This document shows, in pieces, positions 17,319-25,785 of a stretch of DNA of 64,000 nt. Under the pieces are notes generated by a model that had not been told where the DNA came from, searched no databases, and saw only the letters and a list, made by a program, of their open reading frames with translations. Origin of the DNA: Burkholderiales bacterium RIFCSPLOWO2_02_FULL_57_36 (GTDB lineage: Bacteria; Pseudomonadota; Gammaproteobacteria; Burkholderiales; Burkholderiaceae_D); NCBI GenBank assembly GCA_001770855.1, contig MESE01000001.1, positions 124,001 through 188,000 of the forward strand. Reading direction: 5' to 3'. The position numbers and the translations under genes are program-made. Numbering within the stretch: the stretch's first letter is position 1; each line of letters opens with the position of its first letter.

Positions 17319-17684
17319 ATGCCGATCAAGAAGATTCTTGTCGTTGACGATTCGGTTAGCGCGCGCCAATACTTGACAGTAGTTCTCGCCACTGGCGGCT
17401 ATAGCGTTATAACCGCAGTGAGCGGCGAAGAAGCGATTATTAAAGTCAAAAGCGAAATGCCCGATTTGGTACTAATGGACGTCGTGATGCCCGGGATTAA
17501 TGGCTTTCAGGCCACACGCGCCATTACAAAGGACGAGGACACCAAGCATATTCCGGTCTTGATCCTGACCAGCAAGGATATGGAAACCGACCGTATTTGG
17601 GGAATGCGCCAAGGTGCTACAGGATTCATCAGCAAACCGATTAATCCCGCCGCGCTTCTTGCGCAAATCAGCGCACTCGGTTGA
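17319..17684 (+). CDS. Single-domain response regulator (PilH/CheY-like), copy 1
   Basis: 121 residues, a bare receiver domain: acidic pair D10-D11 (ILVVDDS), phospho-acceptor D54 (LVLMDVVMPG), T84/S85 (LILTSKD) and K106 (FISKPIN). There is no output domain. The sequence is closest to PilH, the twitching-motility receiver, judging by GFQATRAITKDE and SKDMETDRIWG. The start is fixed by GGAAGTAGGC before ATG; an upstream TTG at 17301 is unlikely. A near copy follows 203 bases downstream. No chemotaxis or pil genes are near, so the partner kinase is elsewhere. Confidence 0.9.
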   Translation: MPIKKILVVDDSVSARQYLTVVLATGGYSVITAVSGEEAIIKVKSEMPDLVLMDVVMPGINGFQATRAITKDEDTKHIPVLILTSKDMETDRIWGMRQGATGFISKPINPAALLAQISALG

Positions 17685-17887
17685 TGGTTACTGTTTGTGC
17701 CGCCGAACCTGGTGAATCAACAAGAAATGTGCAATTTAATGCGATACACTTTATTAAAGCGTTTATAAAAAGCAATTTATTTCCGGCTTGCGATAGAATA
17801 ATTCTCTTAACAAAAACCGATGCAGACCCTTGTAGTACAAGAATCAGGCGATCGTGAAGCGATTGCCATTTGCCAAAGGAAGTAGTC

Positions 17888-18253
17888 ATGCCCATTAAAA
17901 AAATTCTCGTGGTTGACGATTCGGCCACCGCAAGACAATTTCTTACCGATGCCTTGGGTATGGGCGGCTATGAAGTTGTTACCGCGGAAAGTGGTGACGA
18001 AGCGATTATCAAAGTCAAAAGCGAAATGCCGGATCTGGTGCTGATGGATGTCGTAATGCCCGGCATGAACGGTTTCCAGGCGACGCGCGCAATTACCAAA
18101 GATGAAGCCACCAAGCATATTCCAGTCTTGATCCTGACCAGCAAGGATATGGAAACCGATCGCATCTGGGGTTTGCGCCAAGGTGCCGCCGGGTTTATCA
18201 GCAAACCGGTCAATTCCGATGCATTGCTGGCGCAGATCAGCGCACTTGGCTGA
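17888..18253 (+). CDS. Single-domain response regulator (PilH/CheY-like), copy 2
   Basis: 121 residues with the same catalytic set as copy 1 (D10, D11, D54, K106) and roughly 85% identity by eye; the most divergent part is helix 1 (TARQFLTDALGMGGYEVV). The ribosome site and the preceding ~20 bases (AAAGGAAGTAGTCATG) are also nearly the same as in copy 1, so the duplication included the translation start. Because a 203-base AT-rich gap with its own likely promoter separates them, the two may be expressed differently. Confidence 0.9.
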   Translation: MPIKKILVVDDSATARQFLTDALGMGGYEVVTAESGDEAIIKVKSEMPDLVLMDVVMPGMNGFQATRAITKDEATKHIPVLILTSKDMETDRIWGLRQGAAGFISKPVNSDALLAQISALG

Positions 18254-18349
18254 GTCGGTTGCCGGCGCCGCAAGCAAGCGTCGTTGCGAGTTGTGCACAT
18301 CTTCCGGCCTGGCAGTCATCAGCCGGATTTTCTTCTCTGACCTGATTCA

Positions 18350-18940
18350 ATGATCCTCACCAGATGCGCCTGGGCGAATCCGGGAAATCCGCGTTACATT
18401 GCCTATCACGACGATGAATGGGGCATCCCGTGTCACGATGAAACACGCTTGTTTGAAATGCTCAATCTGGAAGGCGCGCAGGCGGGCCTGAGTTGGGAAA
18501 CGATTCTGAACAAGCGCGAGAACTATCGTGCGGCATTCGATGCCTGGGATGCCGAAAAAATCGCGCGTTATGATGCGGTCAAGGTCGCACTGCTGCTGAA
18601 TGACGCCGGCATCGTGCGAAACCGCTTGAAAGTCGCGGCGACGATTACCAATGCGCAGGCCTGTTTGCGCTTGCGCGACGAAGCCGGCGGTCTCGACTCA
18701 TTCCTGTGGTCATATGTGGATGGCAAGCCGATCCAGAACGCATGGGTCACGCTGAAGGACTGTCCGGCTACGACGCCGTTGTCGGATCGGCTATCGAAAG
18801 ATCTGGCCAAGCGCGGTTTCAAATTCGTCGGATCAACCATCATTTACGCTTACATGCAGGCGATTGGTATGGTGAATGATCATTGCATCGACTGTTTTCG
18901 TCATTCCCTATGTGCCGACAAAGCCCATACGGCGCTGTAA
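18350..18940 (+). CDS. tag: DNA-3-methyladenine glycosylase I
   Basis: Removes 3-methyladenine from alkylated DNA, the first step of base-excision repair. The 196-residue protein has the Tag signature CAWANPGNPRYIAYHDDEWG (Zn ligands C6 and H20), the catalytic-pocket blocks LEGAQAGLSWETILNKRENY and FKFVGSTIIYAYMQAIGMVN, and the C-terminal Zn ligands in NDHCIDCFRH. Length is close to E. coli Tag (187). It is transcribed alone; the other alkylation-repair genes of this window (ada, alkB) are 20 kb away. Confidence 0.96.
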   Translation: MILTRCAWANPGNPRYIAYHDDEWGIPCHDETRLFEMLNLEGAQAGLSWETILNKRENYRAAFDAWDAEKIARYDAVKVALLLNDAGIVRNRLKVAATITNAQACLRLRDEAGGLDSFLWSYVDGKPIQNAWVTLKDCPATTPLSDRLSKDLAKRGFKFVGSTIIYAYMQAIGMVNDHCIDCFRHSLCADKAHTAL

Positions 18941-19087
18941 TCAGCGATCAATTTTTTCAGTGCATACCGACAAGAGCGGGCGTCGACGAAAGGATTGCTC
19001 CGCTCCAGAGCTGCATCCGGCAACCAACGGCGAGCCGAGTGCGATAATGCCGGGATTGAAGACGTAACCGGATAAATGGCAATGAAA

Positions 19088-19151
19088 ATAAAAAAAGCCC
19101 GCTCAGAGAGCGGGCTTAAATCTATATCAAAGGAGGAGACATAGAGGAGAC
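19088..19151 (-). ncRNA. Candidate small regulatory RNA with CUCCUC motifs
   Basis: On the minus strand a promoter-like pair (TTGGAT at 19187-19182, 18-base spacer, TATACT at 19163-19158) is followed by about 64 bases that end in a strong intrinsic terminator. The transcript would start near 19151 and contain GUCUCCUC and GUCUCCUCC, unpaired pyrimidine motifs complementary to ribosome binding sites, then an AU-rich linker and the terminator hairpin. That is the layout of short Hfq-dependent sRNAs that block translation. No protein frame exists on this strand here. I think similar sequences exist in other Burkholderiales but could not check. Confidence 0.6.
19095..19117 (-). terminator. Intrinsic terminator of the sRNA candidate
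   Basis: AAGCCCGCTC pairs exactly with GAGCGGGCTT around a 3-base loop. Read leftward it is followed by a run of seven or more T residues, so it works for the minus strand. It could also end readthrough from the SET-domain gene. Confidence 0.85.
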
Positions 19152-19355
19152 AAATGAAGTATAAGGATCGCCAAGTTATTAATCCAATTTCCATTTCTGA
19201 TATCAGATATATCAATGGCGAATAACTATTCTCTTCACGCCCCTCGTGGTTTCATTCCAATCCGTCCAATATTTGTCATCAATCCGCATTGGCCGCTGTT
19301 CCCTTGCTCACTTCATGACCGTCGAAACGATCCCATGAAGCCAGAAGCGAGGCGG

Positions 19356-19862
19356 TCAAGCCTGCTTCTGGCGCGATTTACGCTTTGGCGCGAGCATGGT
19401 GTTTCTGCAAGTAGCGGCGCCACACAAGCATGCATATGATCGCTTGAGCGCGGCGGTATGGCGTTCGGTTACGATCAATCCGTAATCGTAATTGAGTTCT
19501 TCTCCGCGGCTGATATCGCGTAATGTGTAAATGAAAATTCTTCCATCTTCCTCCCGTGCTTCGCAATTCGGCTCGCAGCAGTGATTGATCCAGCGCGCAT
19601 CATTGCCGTTGCTGGCGCCGTCGATCAAGCGGCCGGTCTCCAGGCTGAAAAAAAATGTATGGAAAGGATTGTCCGGATCCGCGCCTTGGCGGGATGCCGC
19701 TTGCCGCGCGGTTACGCGATCTCCCGTGTATTCGATCACGCAGGTATCGGCCGCAATTTTGCGCTTGGCGAAAACGCCGTTGCCGTGAATTGTCGAATGT
19801 CTAACGATAATCGAAGCGGATGGCTGGTTAGCGGGGAGGCCGTCAAAGGTGGAGCGTTTCAT
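19356..19862 (-). CDS. SET-domain protein-lysine methyltransferase
   Basis: 168 residues. The SET core has GNGVFAKRKIAADTCVIEYTG at the N-terminus, the pseudoknot motifs ARWINHCCEPNCEA and GEELNYDYG, and a post-SET cysteine segment YACLCGAATCRNTML that would bind Zn with the upstream Cys. All S-adenosylmethionine-site residues expected in the NHSC/GEE(L)xxDY motifs are present, so it is likely active. Bacterial SET proteins of this short type occur in Burkholderiales; targets are not known. The gene stands alone and reads toward the sRNA terminator. Confidence 0.9.
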   Translation of the reverse strand: MKRSTFDGLPANQPSASIIVRHSTIHGNGVFAKRKIAADTCVIEYTGDRVTARQAASRQGADPDNPFHTFFFSLETGRLIDGASNGNDARWINHCCEPNCEAREEDGRIFIYTLRDISRGEELNYDYGLIVTERHTAALKRSYACLCGAATCRNTMLAPKRKSRQKQA

Positions 19863-20728
19863 TTAGCGATCGCAAAAATTACAACAAAATGTTTCGAAGT
19901 CGTCAAAAAAGATTCATCGAATAATCAGCATTTATCAATTCGAAGATAATCCCCGTCGGCGCAACCACAGTGAGCAAACGCAAAACCTTGCCTCACCCGT
20001 TCACTGAATTGCGGATAAACCAGTCCACGCAATGGTAAAAAGGAATGATTGTTGAAAGGCTCGTCGAAAAATCAGTCCGACTTGACGCGCTGAGCAACAA
20101 CCTATCATTGCCATTGCGGCAAAGTCCGCGAGTTTACCGGAAAATTGTAATCTGCAACATGATCAGGGAATTTAGGGGCGATTAAAGCGAATGTGTTGTC
20201 CTCACGCATCGAATCACCTATTGCCAACGACTTTCCCGATGACCAAAAAATCGTTCTGATCGTTGCCATTTCACGACATTGCGAAAACCATTTTTCTTGA
20301 CGCCGTCGTGCGATATGCAGCCGGGTCGCCAAGCCTGACGACTCGTGCGCCGACGGTGCTTCTTCGGTTGCTTCGGAAGGTCGATGATTGCGACGTTTTG
20401 CCGCCCACTGTGGATTGGTAACGCCGTACAACTGCTTTGCGTACGGCGGATGACAGCGCGGGGGATTTGCGAGAGCGGCAACTTTCACTGCAACCGAAAC
20501 ACAACGCCGATCTGTTTGGCAATGAAGCTATCAATTGTACTGCCGATATATGCATTTGTCCTTTGAACTTTCTTGATTGCAGCGCGTCCAAAAACAAATA
20601 TTTCTTCTCGGAAAAATTTCTATACCGCATCGTTGCAAAGAGCGCGTATTATTTAATTTCGATGTGGGAACGCAGTATCCGAATCCGGCAGACGCACCTC
20701 GCCGCTTTACATCAAAGGACCCGTCCAA
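19863..20728. other. 866-base intergenic region upstream of prkA
   Basis: Between the divergent SET and prkA genes. Several short frames exist on both strands (longest 127 codons, minus strand) but they have no family resemblance, poor starts and composition unlike the genes around. The DNA is more AT-rich than the coding sequence. It must hold the prkA promoter; I could not identify a sigma-54 or other clear consensus. Confidence 0.5.
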
Positions 20729-22651
20729 ATGAAAATTTTTGACAACTACGCAGCACGATACGAACGGACTCGCGAAGAAGAATATTCGTTGCAGGAATAT
20801 CTTGAAATCTGCAAACGCGACCGGCTCGCATATGCCAGCGCCGCCGAACGCATGCTTAAAGCGATCGGCGAGCCGGAGCTGCTGGATACGCGCCACGACC
20901 CGCGCTTGTCGCGCATCTTTGCCAACAAGGTAATCAAGATCTATCCGGCATTTCGCGAATTCTACGGCACCGAGGAAGTGATTGAACAAGTGGTCGCGTA
21001 TTTCAGGCATGCTGCGCAGGGACTGGAAGAGCGCAAGCAGATTTTGTATTTGCTCGGGCCGGTAGGCGGCGGAAAATCGTCGATCGCCGAAAAGCTCAAA
21101 GCGCTGATGGAATCGGTGCCGTTCTATTGCATCAAGGGTTCCCCGGTCAACGAGTCGCCGCTCGGCCTGTTCAGCGAAGAAGAAGATGGCGTGATCCTGG
21201 AAGAGGACTACGGCATTCCACGCCGTTATCTGCGCACCATCCCGAGTCCATGGGCGGTCAAGCGGCTGCATGAATTCAACGGCGACATCAATCAGTTCCG
21301 TGTCGTCAAACGCTATCCCTCGGTGCTCAAGCAAATCGCGGTGTCAAAAACCGAACCGGGCGATGAAAACAATCAGGATATTTCCTCGCTGGTCGGCAAG
21401 GTCGACATCCGCATGCTGGAGAGCTTTTCGCAGGATGATCCGGATGCGTACAGCTATTCCGGCGGCTTGTGCCTGGCGAATCAGGGATTGCTCGAATTCG
21501 TGGAAATGTTCAAGGCCCCGATCAAGGTCCTGCATCCGCTGTTGACCGCAACGCAGGAAGGCAATTACAAGGGGACCGAAGGCTTCGGTGCGATTCCGTT
21601 CGACGGCGTGGTGCTGGCGCATTCGAATGAATCGGAATGGAAGACATTCAAGAACAACAAGAACAATGAAGCATTCCTCGATCGTATTTATATCGTCAAG
21701 GTTCCGTATTGCCTGCGTGTGACCGACGAGGTCAAGATTTACGACAAGCTGGTACGCAATTCCTCGTTGGTCAACTCGCCTTGCGCTCCGGGCACGATGC
21801 AAATGATGGCGCAGTTCGCGATACTGTCGCGTTTGAAAGATCCGGAAAATTCCAGCGTCTTCAGCAAGATGAAAGTCTACGACGGCGAAAACCTGAAAGA
21901 CACCGATCCCAAGGCCAAGTCGAAATCGGAGTACAGTGATTATGCCGGCGTCGATGAAGGCATGAACGGTTTGTCGACTCGCTTCGCATTCAAGATCCTG
22001 TCCAAGGTCTTCAATTTCGACAGCACGGAAATCGCAGCCAATCCGGTGCATTTGCTGTATGTGCTGGAGCAGCAGATCAGTCGCGAACAATTTCCGCCCG
22101 AGACCGAGCAGAAGTACCTGTCCTATCTCAAGGAATATCTTGCTCAGCGATATGTCGAATTCATCGGCAAGGAAATCCAGACCGCTTATCTGGAAAGCTA
22201 CTCGGAATACGGCCAGAATATCTTCGATCGCTATGTGATCTTTGCCGACTTCTGGATTCAGGATCAGGAATTCCGCGATCCGGACACGGGCGAGAGCTTC
22301 AACCGCGATTCGTTGAACAATGAGCTGGAAAAGATCGAGAAGCCTGCCGGCATCTCGAATCCAAAGGATTTCCGCAACGAAGTCGTCAATTTTGTGCTTC
22401 GCACGCGCGCGCAAAACAATGGAAAGAATCCTTCCTGGACCGGTTACGAAAAATTCAGAAGCGTGATCGAAAAGAAAATGTTTTCGAATACCGAAGAATT
22501 GCTGCCGGTGATTTCGTTCAATGCGAAGGCAAGCGCAGACGATGCCAACAAGCACAAGGAGTTCGTTTCACGCATGGTGGAAAAAGGGTACACCGCCAAG
22601 CAGGTACGGCTGTTGTGCGAATGGTATTTGCGCGTCAGAAAATCGTCGTAA
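20729..22651 (+). CDS. prkA: PrkA-family serine protein kinase
   Basis: 640 residues, close to E. coli YeaG (644). An AAA-like N-terminal domain carries the Walker A motif LGPVGGGKSSIAEKL at ~109-123; the C-terminal domain is the weak protein-kinase-like PrkA region. Blocks IKGSPVNESPLGLF and SFSQDDPDAYSYSGGLCLANQGLLEF are family signatures. In enterobacteria and Bacillus it works with YeaH and SpoVR/YcgB-type proteins in starvation, nitrogen stress or sporulation. AAAGGA precedes the ATG by 9 bases. The yeaH-like and spoVR-like genes follow on the same strand. Confidence 0.95.
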   Translation: MKIFDNYAARYERTREEEYSLQEYLEICKRDRLAYASAAERMLKAIGEPELLDTRHDPRLSRIFANKVIKIYPAFREFYGTEEVIEQVVAYFRHAAQGLEERKQILYLLGPVGGGKSSIAEKLKALMESVPFYCIKGSPVNESPLGLFSEEEDGVILEEDYGIPRRYLRTIPSPWAVKRLHEFNGDINQFRVVKRYPSVLKQIAVSKTEPGDENNQDISSLVGKVDIRMLESFSQDDPDAYSYSGGLCLANQGLLEFVEMFKAPIKVLHPLLTATQEGNYKGTEGFGAIPFDGVVLAHSNESEWKTFKNNKNNEAFLDRIYIVKVPYCLRVTDEVKIYDKLVRNSSLVNSPCAPGTMQMMAQFAILSRLKDPENSSVFSKMKVYDGENLKDTDPKAKSKSEYSDYAGVDEGMNGLSTRFAFKILSKVFNFDSTEIAANPVHLLYVLEQQISREQFPPETEQKYLSYLKEYLAQRYVEFIGKEIQTAYLESYSEYGQNIFDRYVIFADFWIQDQEFRDPDTGESFNRDSLNNELEKIEKPAGISNPKDFRNEVVNFVLRTRAQNNGKNPSWTGYEKFRSVIEKKMFSNTEELLPVISFNAKASADDANKHKEFVSRMVEKGYTAKQVRLLCEWYLRVRKSS

Positions 22652-22670
22652 CGTGACTTAGTCAGTGTGT

Positions 22671-22702
22671 CTGCGAATCGGACCGTCGTGTCCGATTCGC
22701 AG
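22671..22702. promoter_or_regulatory. 13-bp perfect stem-loop between prkA and yeaH
   Basis: CTGCGAATCGGAC pairs perfectly with GTCCGATTCGCAG around the loop CGTCGT. No T run follows on either strand, so it is not an ordinary intrinsic terminator. It begins 19 bases after the prkA stop and ends 24 bases before the likely yeaH start. A role in RNA stability, processing or partial attenuation is likely. Confidence 0.75.
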
Positions 22703-22726
22703 CGAATGTACGATCAGGAGACCATA

Positions 22727-23992
22727 TTGGCTTACCTCATCGATCGGCGTATGCAGAGCAAGAACAAATCCGCGGTCAATCGCGATCGTTTCTTGCGGCG
22801 TTACAAAAGCCAGATCAAGCAAGCTGTTGCACAAGCGATCAAGGGTCGCTCCATTACCGATATCGCCAGCGGTGAAAAAGTCACGATTCCGGCAAAGGAC
22901 GTCAACGAGCCCAACTTCGGCCACGCGCGCGGCGGCGTATGGGAAACCGTCAATCCCGGCAACAAGGACTTTCTGAAGGGCGACAAGGTACAGCGTCCAA
23001 AAGGCGGTTTGGGGTCCGGCAAAGGCAAGGCCGGCAATAGCGATCAGACCACGCAGGATGATTTCGTGTTCGAGCTTACGCGCGAAGAATTCATGAATTA
23101 TTTCTTCGAGGATCTAGAGCTGCCGAACATGGTCAAGACCCGCCTGACCGCGTCTACCGAATTCAAGACGCATCGCGCAGGCTACAAGACGGCAGGCACG
23201 CCGGCCAGTATCCATGTATTGCGCTCGTTGCGCGGAGCGCTGGGCCGGCGCATCGCGGTAGGCAGTTCGTCGAACAAGCGATTGCAGCAAGCGGAACAGG
23301 AGCTCGACCAGTTGTCGTTGATCGTGTCTGAAGACGATCCGGCGGTGTTGAAGCTCAAGCGTGAAATCCATGGCTTGCGTGCCAAGTTGGATGCGATCCC
23401 ATTCATCGATCCATTCGATCTGCGGTACAGCAATCGGGTCAAGATACCCAAACCGACCAGCCAGGCCGTGATGTTTTGCATTATGGATGTATCCGGCTCG
23501 ATGGATCAGATGAAAAAGGAAACAGCCAAGCGCTTTTTCATCCTGCTATATCTGTTCCTGACCCGTGCCTACGAAAAGATTGAAGTGGTATTCATTCGTC
23601 ATCACACGGCTGCCGCCGAAGTCGATGAAAATGAATTCTTCAATTCGCGCGAATCGGGCGGCACCGTGGTGTCGTCGGCATTGCATTTGCTGACCAAGAT
23701 ACTGGACGAGCGATATCCGAGCAACGATTGGAACGTGTATGTTGCGCAGGCATCCGATGGCGACAACTGGGACAAGGATTCGGTCAGCTGCCGTCAGCTG
23801 CTGATCAATACCATCATGCCCGCGGTGCAGTATTTTGCCTATGTCGAAATTACCGATGGCGAACCGCAAAACCTGTGGCATGAATATACGGATATACCGA
23901 GTCATCACCCGCACTTCGCCATGCAGAAAATCGAATCGCCGTCGGATATCTATCCGGTGTTCCGCGAACTGTTCAAGAAGCAGCCGAAATGA
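22727..23992 (+). CDS. yeaH: YeaH/DUF444 family protein (von Willebrand A domain)
   Basis: 421 residues from the TTG at 22727. This start has CAGGAG six bases upstream and gives an N-terminus (AYLIDRRMQSKNKSAVNRDR) that aligns with E. coli YeaH (MTWFIDRR...). Longer in-frame starts at 22706 (ATG) and 22667 (GTG) exist, but the latter lies beside the intergenic hairpin. The C-terminal half is a VWA-like domain with the metal-site motif IMDVSGSMDQM and the second site SGGTVVSSAL. YeaH partners PrkA in the stress response. The stop overlaps the ATG of spoVR by 4 bases (ATGA). Confidence 0.93.
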   Translation: MAYLIDRRMQSKNKSAVNRDRFLRRYKSQIKQAVAQAIKGRSITDIASGEKVTIPAKDVNEPNFGHARGGVWETVNPGNKDFLKGDKVQRPKGGLGSGKGKAGNSDQTTQDDFVFELTREEFMNYFFEDLELPNMVKTRLTASTEFKTHRAGYKTAGTPASIHVLRSLRGALGRRIAVGSSSNKRLQQAEQELDQLSLIVSEDDPAVLKLKREIHGLRAKLDAIPFIDPFDLRYSNRVKIPKPTSQAVMFCIMDVSGSMDQMKKETAKRFFILLYLFLTRAYEKIEVVFIRHHTAAAEVDENEFFNSRESGGTVVSSALHLLTKILDERYPSNDWNVYVAQASDGDNWDKDSVSCRQLLINTIMPAVQYFAYVEITDGEPQNLWHEYTDIPSHHPHFAMQKIESPSDIYPVFRELFKKQPK

Positions 23993-25521
23993 ATAAGCCA
24001 CCCGCTAAACTCGAACATCCGCGCCGTTTGCCGGATCAATCGGAATGGACCTTCGATCTGATCGAACAGATACACGAGGAAATTCGCCGTATTGCGGGCA
24101 ATTTCGGACTCGATACGTACCCCAATCAGCTGGAAGTCATCACCGCCGAACAGATGATGGACGCGTACGCATCGGTCGGCATGCCGGTGTCGTATAACCA
24201 CTGGTCGTTCGGCAAGCATTTCCTGTCAACGGAAAAGAGTTATAAACGCGGTCAGATGGGACTGGCTTACGAGATCGTGATCAATTCCAATCCGTGCATC
24301 GCCTATTTGATGGAAGAAAATAGTTTGATGATGCAGTCGCTGGTGATCGCGCATGCATCCTACGGGCACAATTCTTTTTTCAAGGGCAATTACCTGTTTC
24401 GCACATGGACCGATGCCGAAGCGATCATCGACTATATGCTGTTTGCCAAAAATTACATTGCCGAATGCGAACGCCGGCACGGCGTCGACGCGGTCGAGCA
24501 GGTGCTGGATTCATGTCACGCGTTGCAGAATTACGGAGTCGACCGCTACAAGCGGCCGGCGAAGCTGTCGATGGCAGAGGAAAATGCGCGCCAGGATGAG
24601 CGCGAAGCCTATTTGCAAACTCAGGTCAATGACTTGTGGCGCACCTTGCCAAAGCGCGAGGAGGCGGCCGCGACTGCGAACGACCGGTATCGTTTTCCAG
24701 CGGAGCCGCAGGAAAATATTTTGTATTTCATCGAGAAATCCGCGCCGCTGCTGGAGCCATGGCAACGCGAGATCGTGCGCATTACCCGCAAGATCTCGCA
24801 ATATTTCTACCCGCAGCGCCAGACACAGGTGATGAATGAAGGGTGGGCGACGTTCTGGCATTACACGATCCTGAACCAGCTGTATGACGAAGGACTGGTT
24901 GGCGATGGCTTCATGATGGAGTTTTTGCAAAGCCATACCAATGTGGTCTATCAGCCGCCGATCAGCAGTACGTACTACAGCGGCATCAATCCGTACGCAC
25001 TCGGATTTGCGATGATGCGCGATATCCGGCGCATTTGCGAACAACCGACCGATGAAGATCGATACTGGTTCCCCGACATTGCCGGTAGTGACTGGCGCAA
25101 GAGTCTGGATTTTGCAATGCGCAATTTCAAGGATGAAAGCTTTATCGCGCAATATTTATCGCCGAAACTGATTCGCGATTTCCATTTCTTCTCGGTTCTT
25201 GACGATGACGAGGAAGAGAAGCTGATGATTTCAGCGATTCATGATGAAGCCGGCTATCGCTATGTCCGGCAGCAACTGGCAAACCAATACAATCTCGGCA
25301 ATCGCGAGCCCAATATTCAAGTGTGGTCGGTCAACACGCATGGCGATCGTGCCTTGAAATTGCGGTACAGCCAGTTCGAGCGACGGCCCTTGAACGACCA
25401 TACGGAAGAAGTGCTCAAGCATGTCGCGCGCCTATGGGGATTCGACGTCATTCTGGAAACCGTCGATGATCAGGGCGAAGTGCTGGAAACCCTTGAATGC
25501 AAATGGGAAAAACGGCATTAA
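23989..25521 (+). CDS. SpoVR/YcgB family protein
   Basis: 510 residues with the SpoVR signatures YNHWSFGKHFLSTEKSYKRG, HASYGHNSFFKGNYLF and MNEGWATFWHYTILN, and the C-terminal YVRQQLANQYNLGNREPNIQ. E. coli YcgB is 510 residues, the same length. The His- and Glu-rich pattern (HNSFF, NEGWATFWH) suggests a metal site but no reaction is established. The first gene of the family was described for spore cortex formation in Bacillus; non-sporulating bacteria keep it with prkA-yeaH. Translation is coupled to yeaH. Confidence 0.95.
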   Translation: MNKPPAKLEHPRRLPDQSEWTFDLIEQIHEEIRRIAGNFGLDTYPNQLEVITAEQMMDAYASVGMPVSYNHWSFGKHFLSTEKSYKRGQMGLAYEIVINSNPCIAYLMEENSLMMQSLVIAHASYGHNSFFKGNYLFRTWTDAEAIIDYMLFAKNYIAECERRHGVDAVEQVLDSCHALQNYGVDRYKRPAKLSMAEENARQDEREAYLQTQVNDLWRTLPKREEAAATANDRYRFPAEPQENILYFIEKSAPLLEPWQREIVRITRKISQYFYPQRQTQVMNEGWATFWHYTILNQLYDEGLVGDGFMMEFLQSHTNVVYQPPISSTYYSGINPYALGFAMMRDIRRICEQPTDEDRYWFPDIAGSDWRKSLDFAMRNFKDESFIAQYLSPKLIRDFHFFSVLDDDEEEKLMISAIHDEAGYRYVRQQLANQYNLGNREPNIQVWSVNTHGDRALKLRYSQFERRPLNDHTEEVLKHVARLWGFDVILETVDDQGEVLETLECKWEKRH

Positions 25522-25785
25522 AACTCTCTGGTAAGCAGGTGTCGAACTGCATCGTATTTGCCGTTGCCGTAGTTTGCCTGAATGTAAATTTTTCCAACTT
25601 TCGGTAGATTGTTCCGCTATCCGCTTCCCTTGGTTGCGTAATTTTTCTTGTTCGCGATCCTCTTTACACTTCCTTGAACAAAACCACACGGGATCCTTCC
25701 CTGGCATAGCCTTTGCGTTAATGAGTTGATATTTTTTATTGGTAATCAACTTTTGGCATTCAGCCATATCGCAAAGGAGAATTTA

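Noticed and set aside
19154-19225. A 23-codon rightward frame preceded by GAGGAGA
   Set aside because: The apparent ribosome site is the complement of the CUCCUC motif of the sRNA candidate, and the peptide looks random.
20105-20488. A 127-codon leftward frame upstream of prkA
   Set aside because: No family pattern or ribosome site; composition unlike surrounding genes.
21344-22555. A 403-codon leftward frame opposite prkA
   Set aside because: Shadow of the strongly conserved PrkA coding sequence.
25432-25767. A 111-codon leftward frame with a CxxxC between spoVR and the DUF4142 gene
   Set aside because: It runs into the antisense of spoVR, has no ribosome site and no family resemblance.
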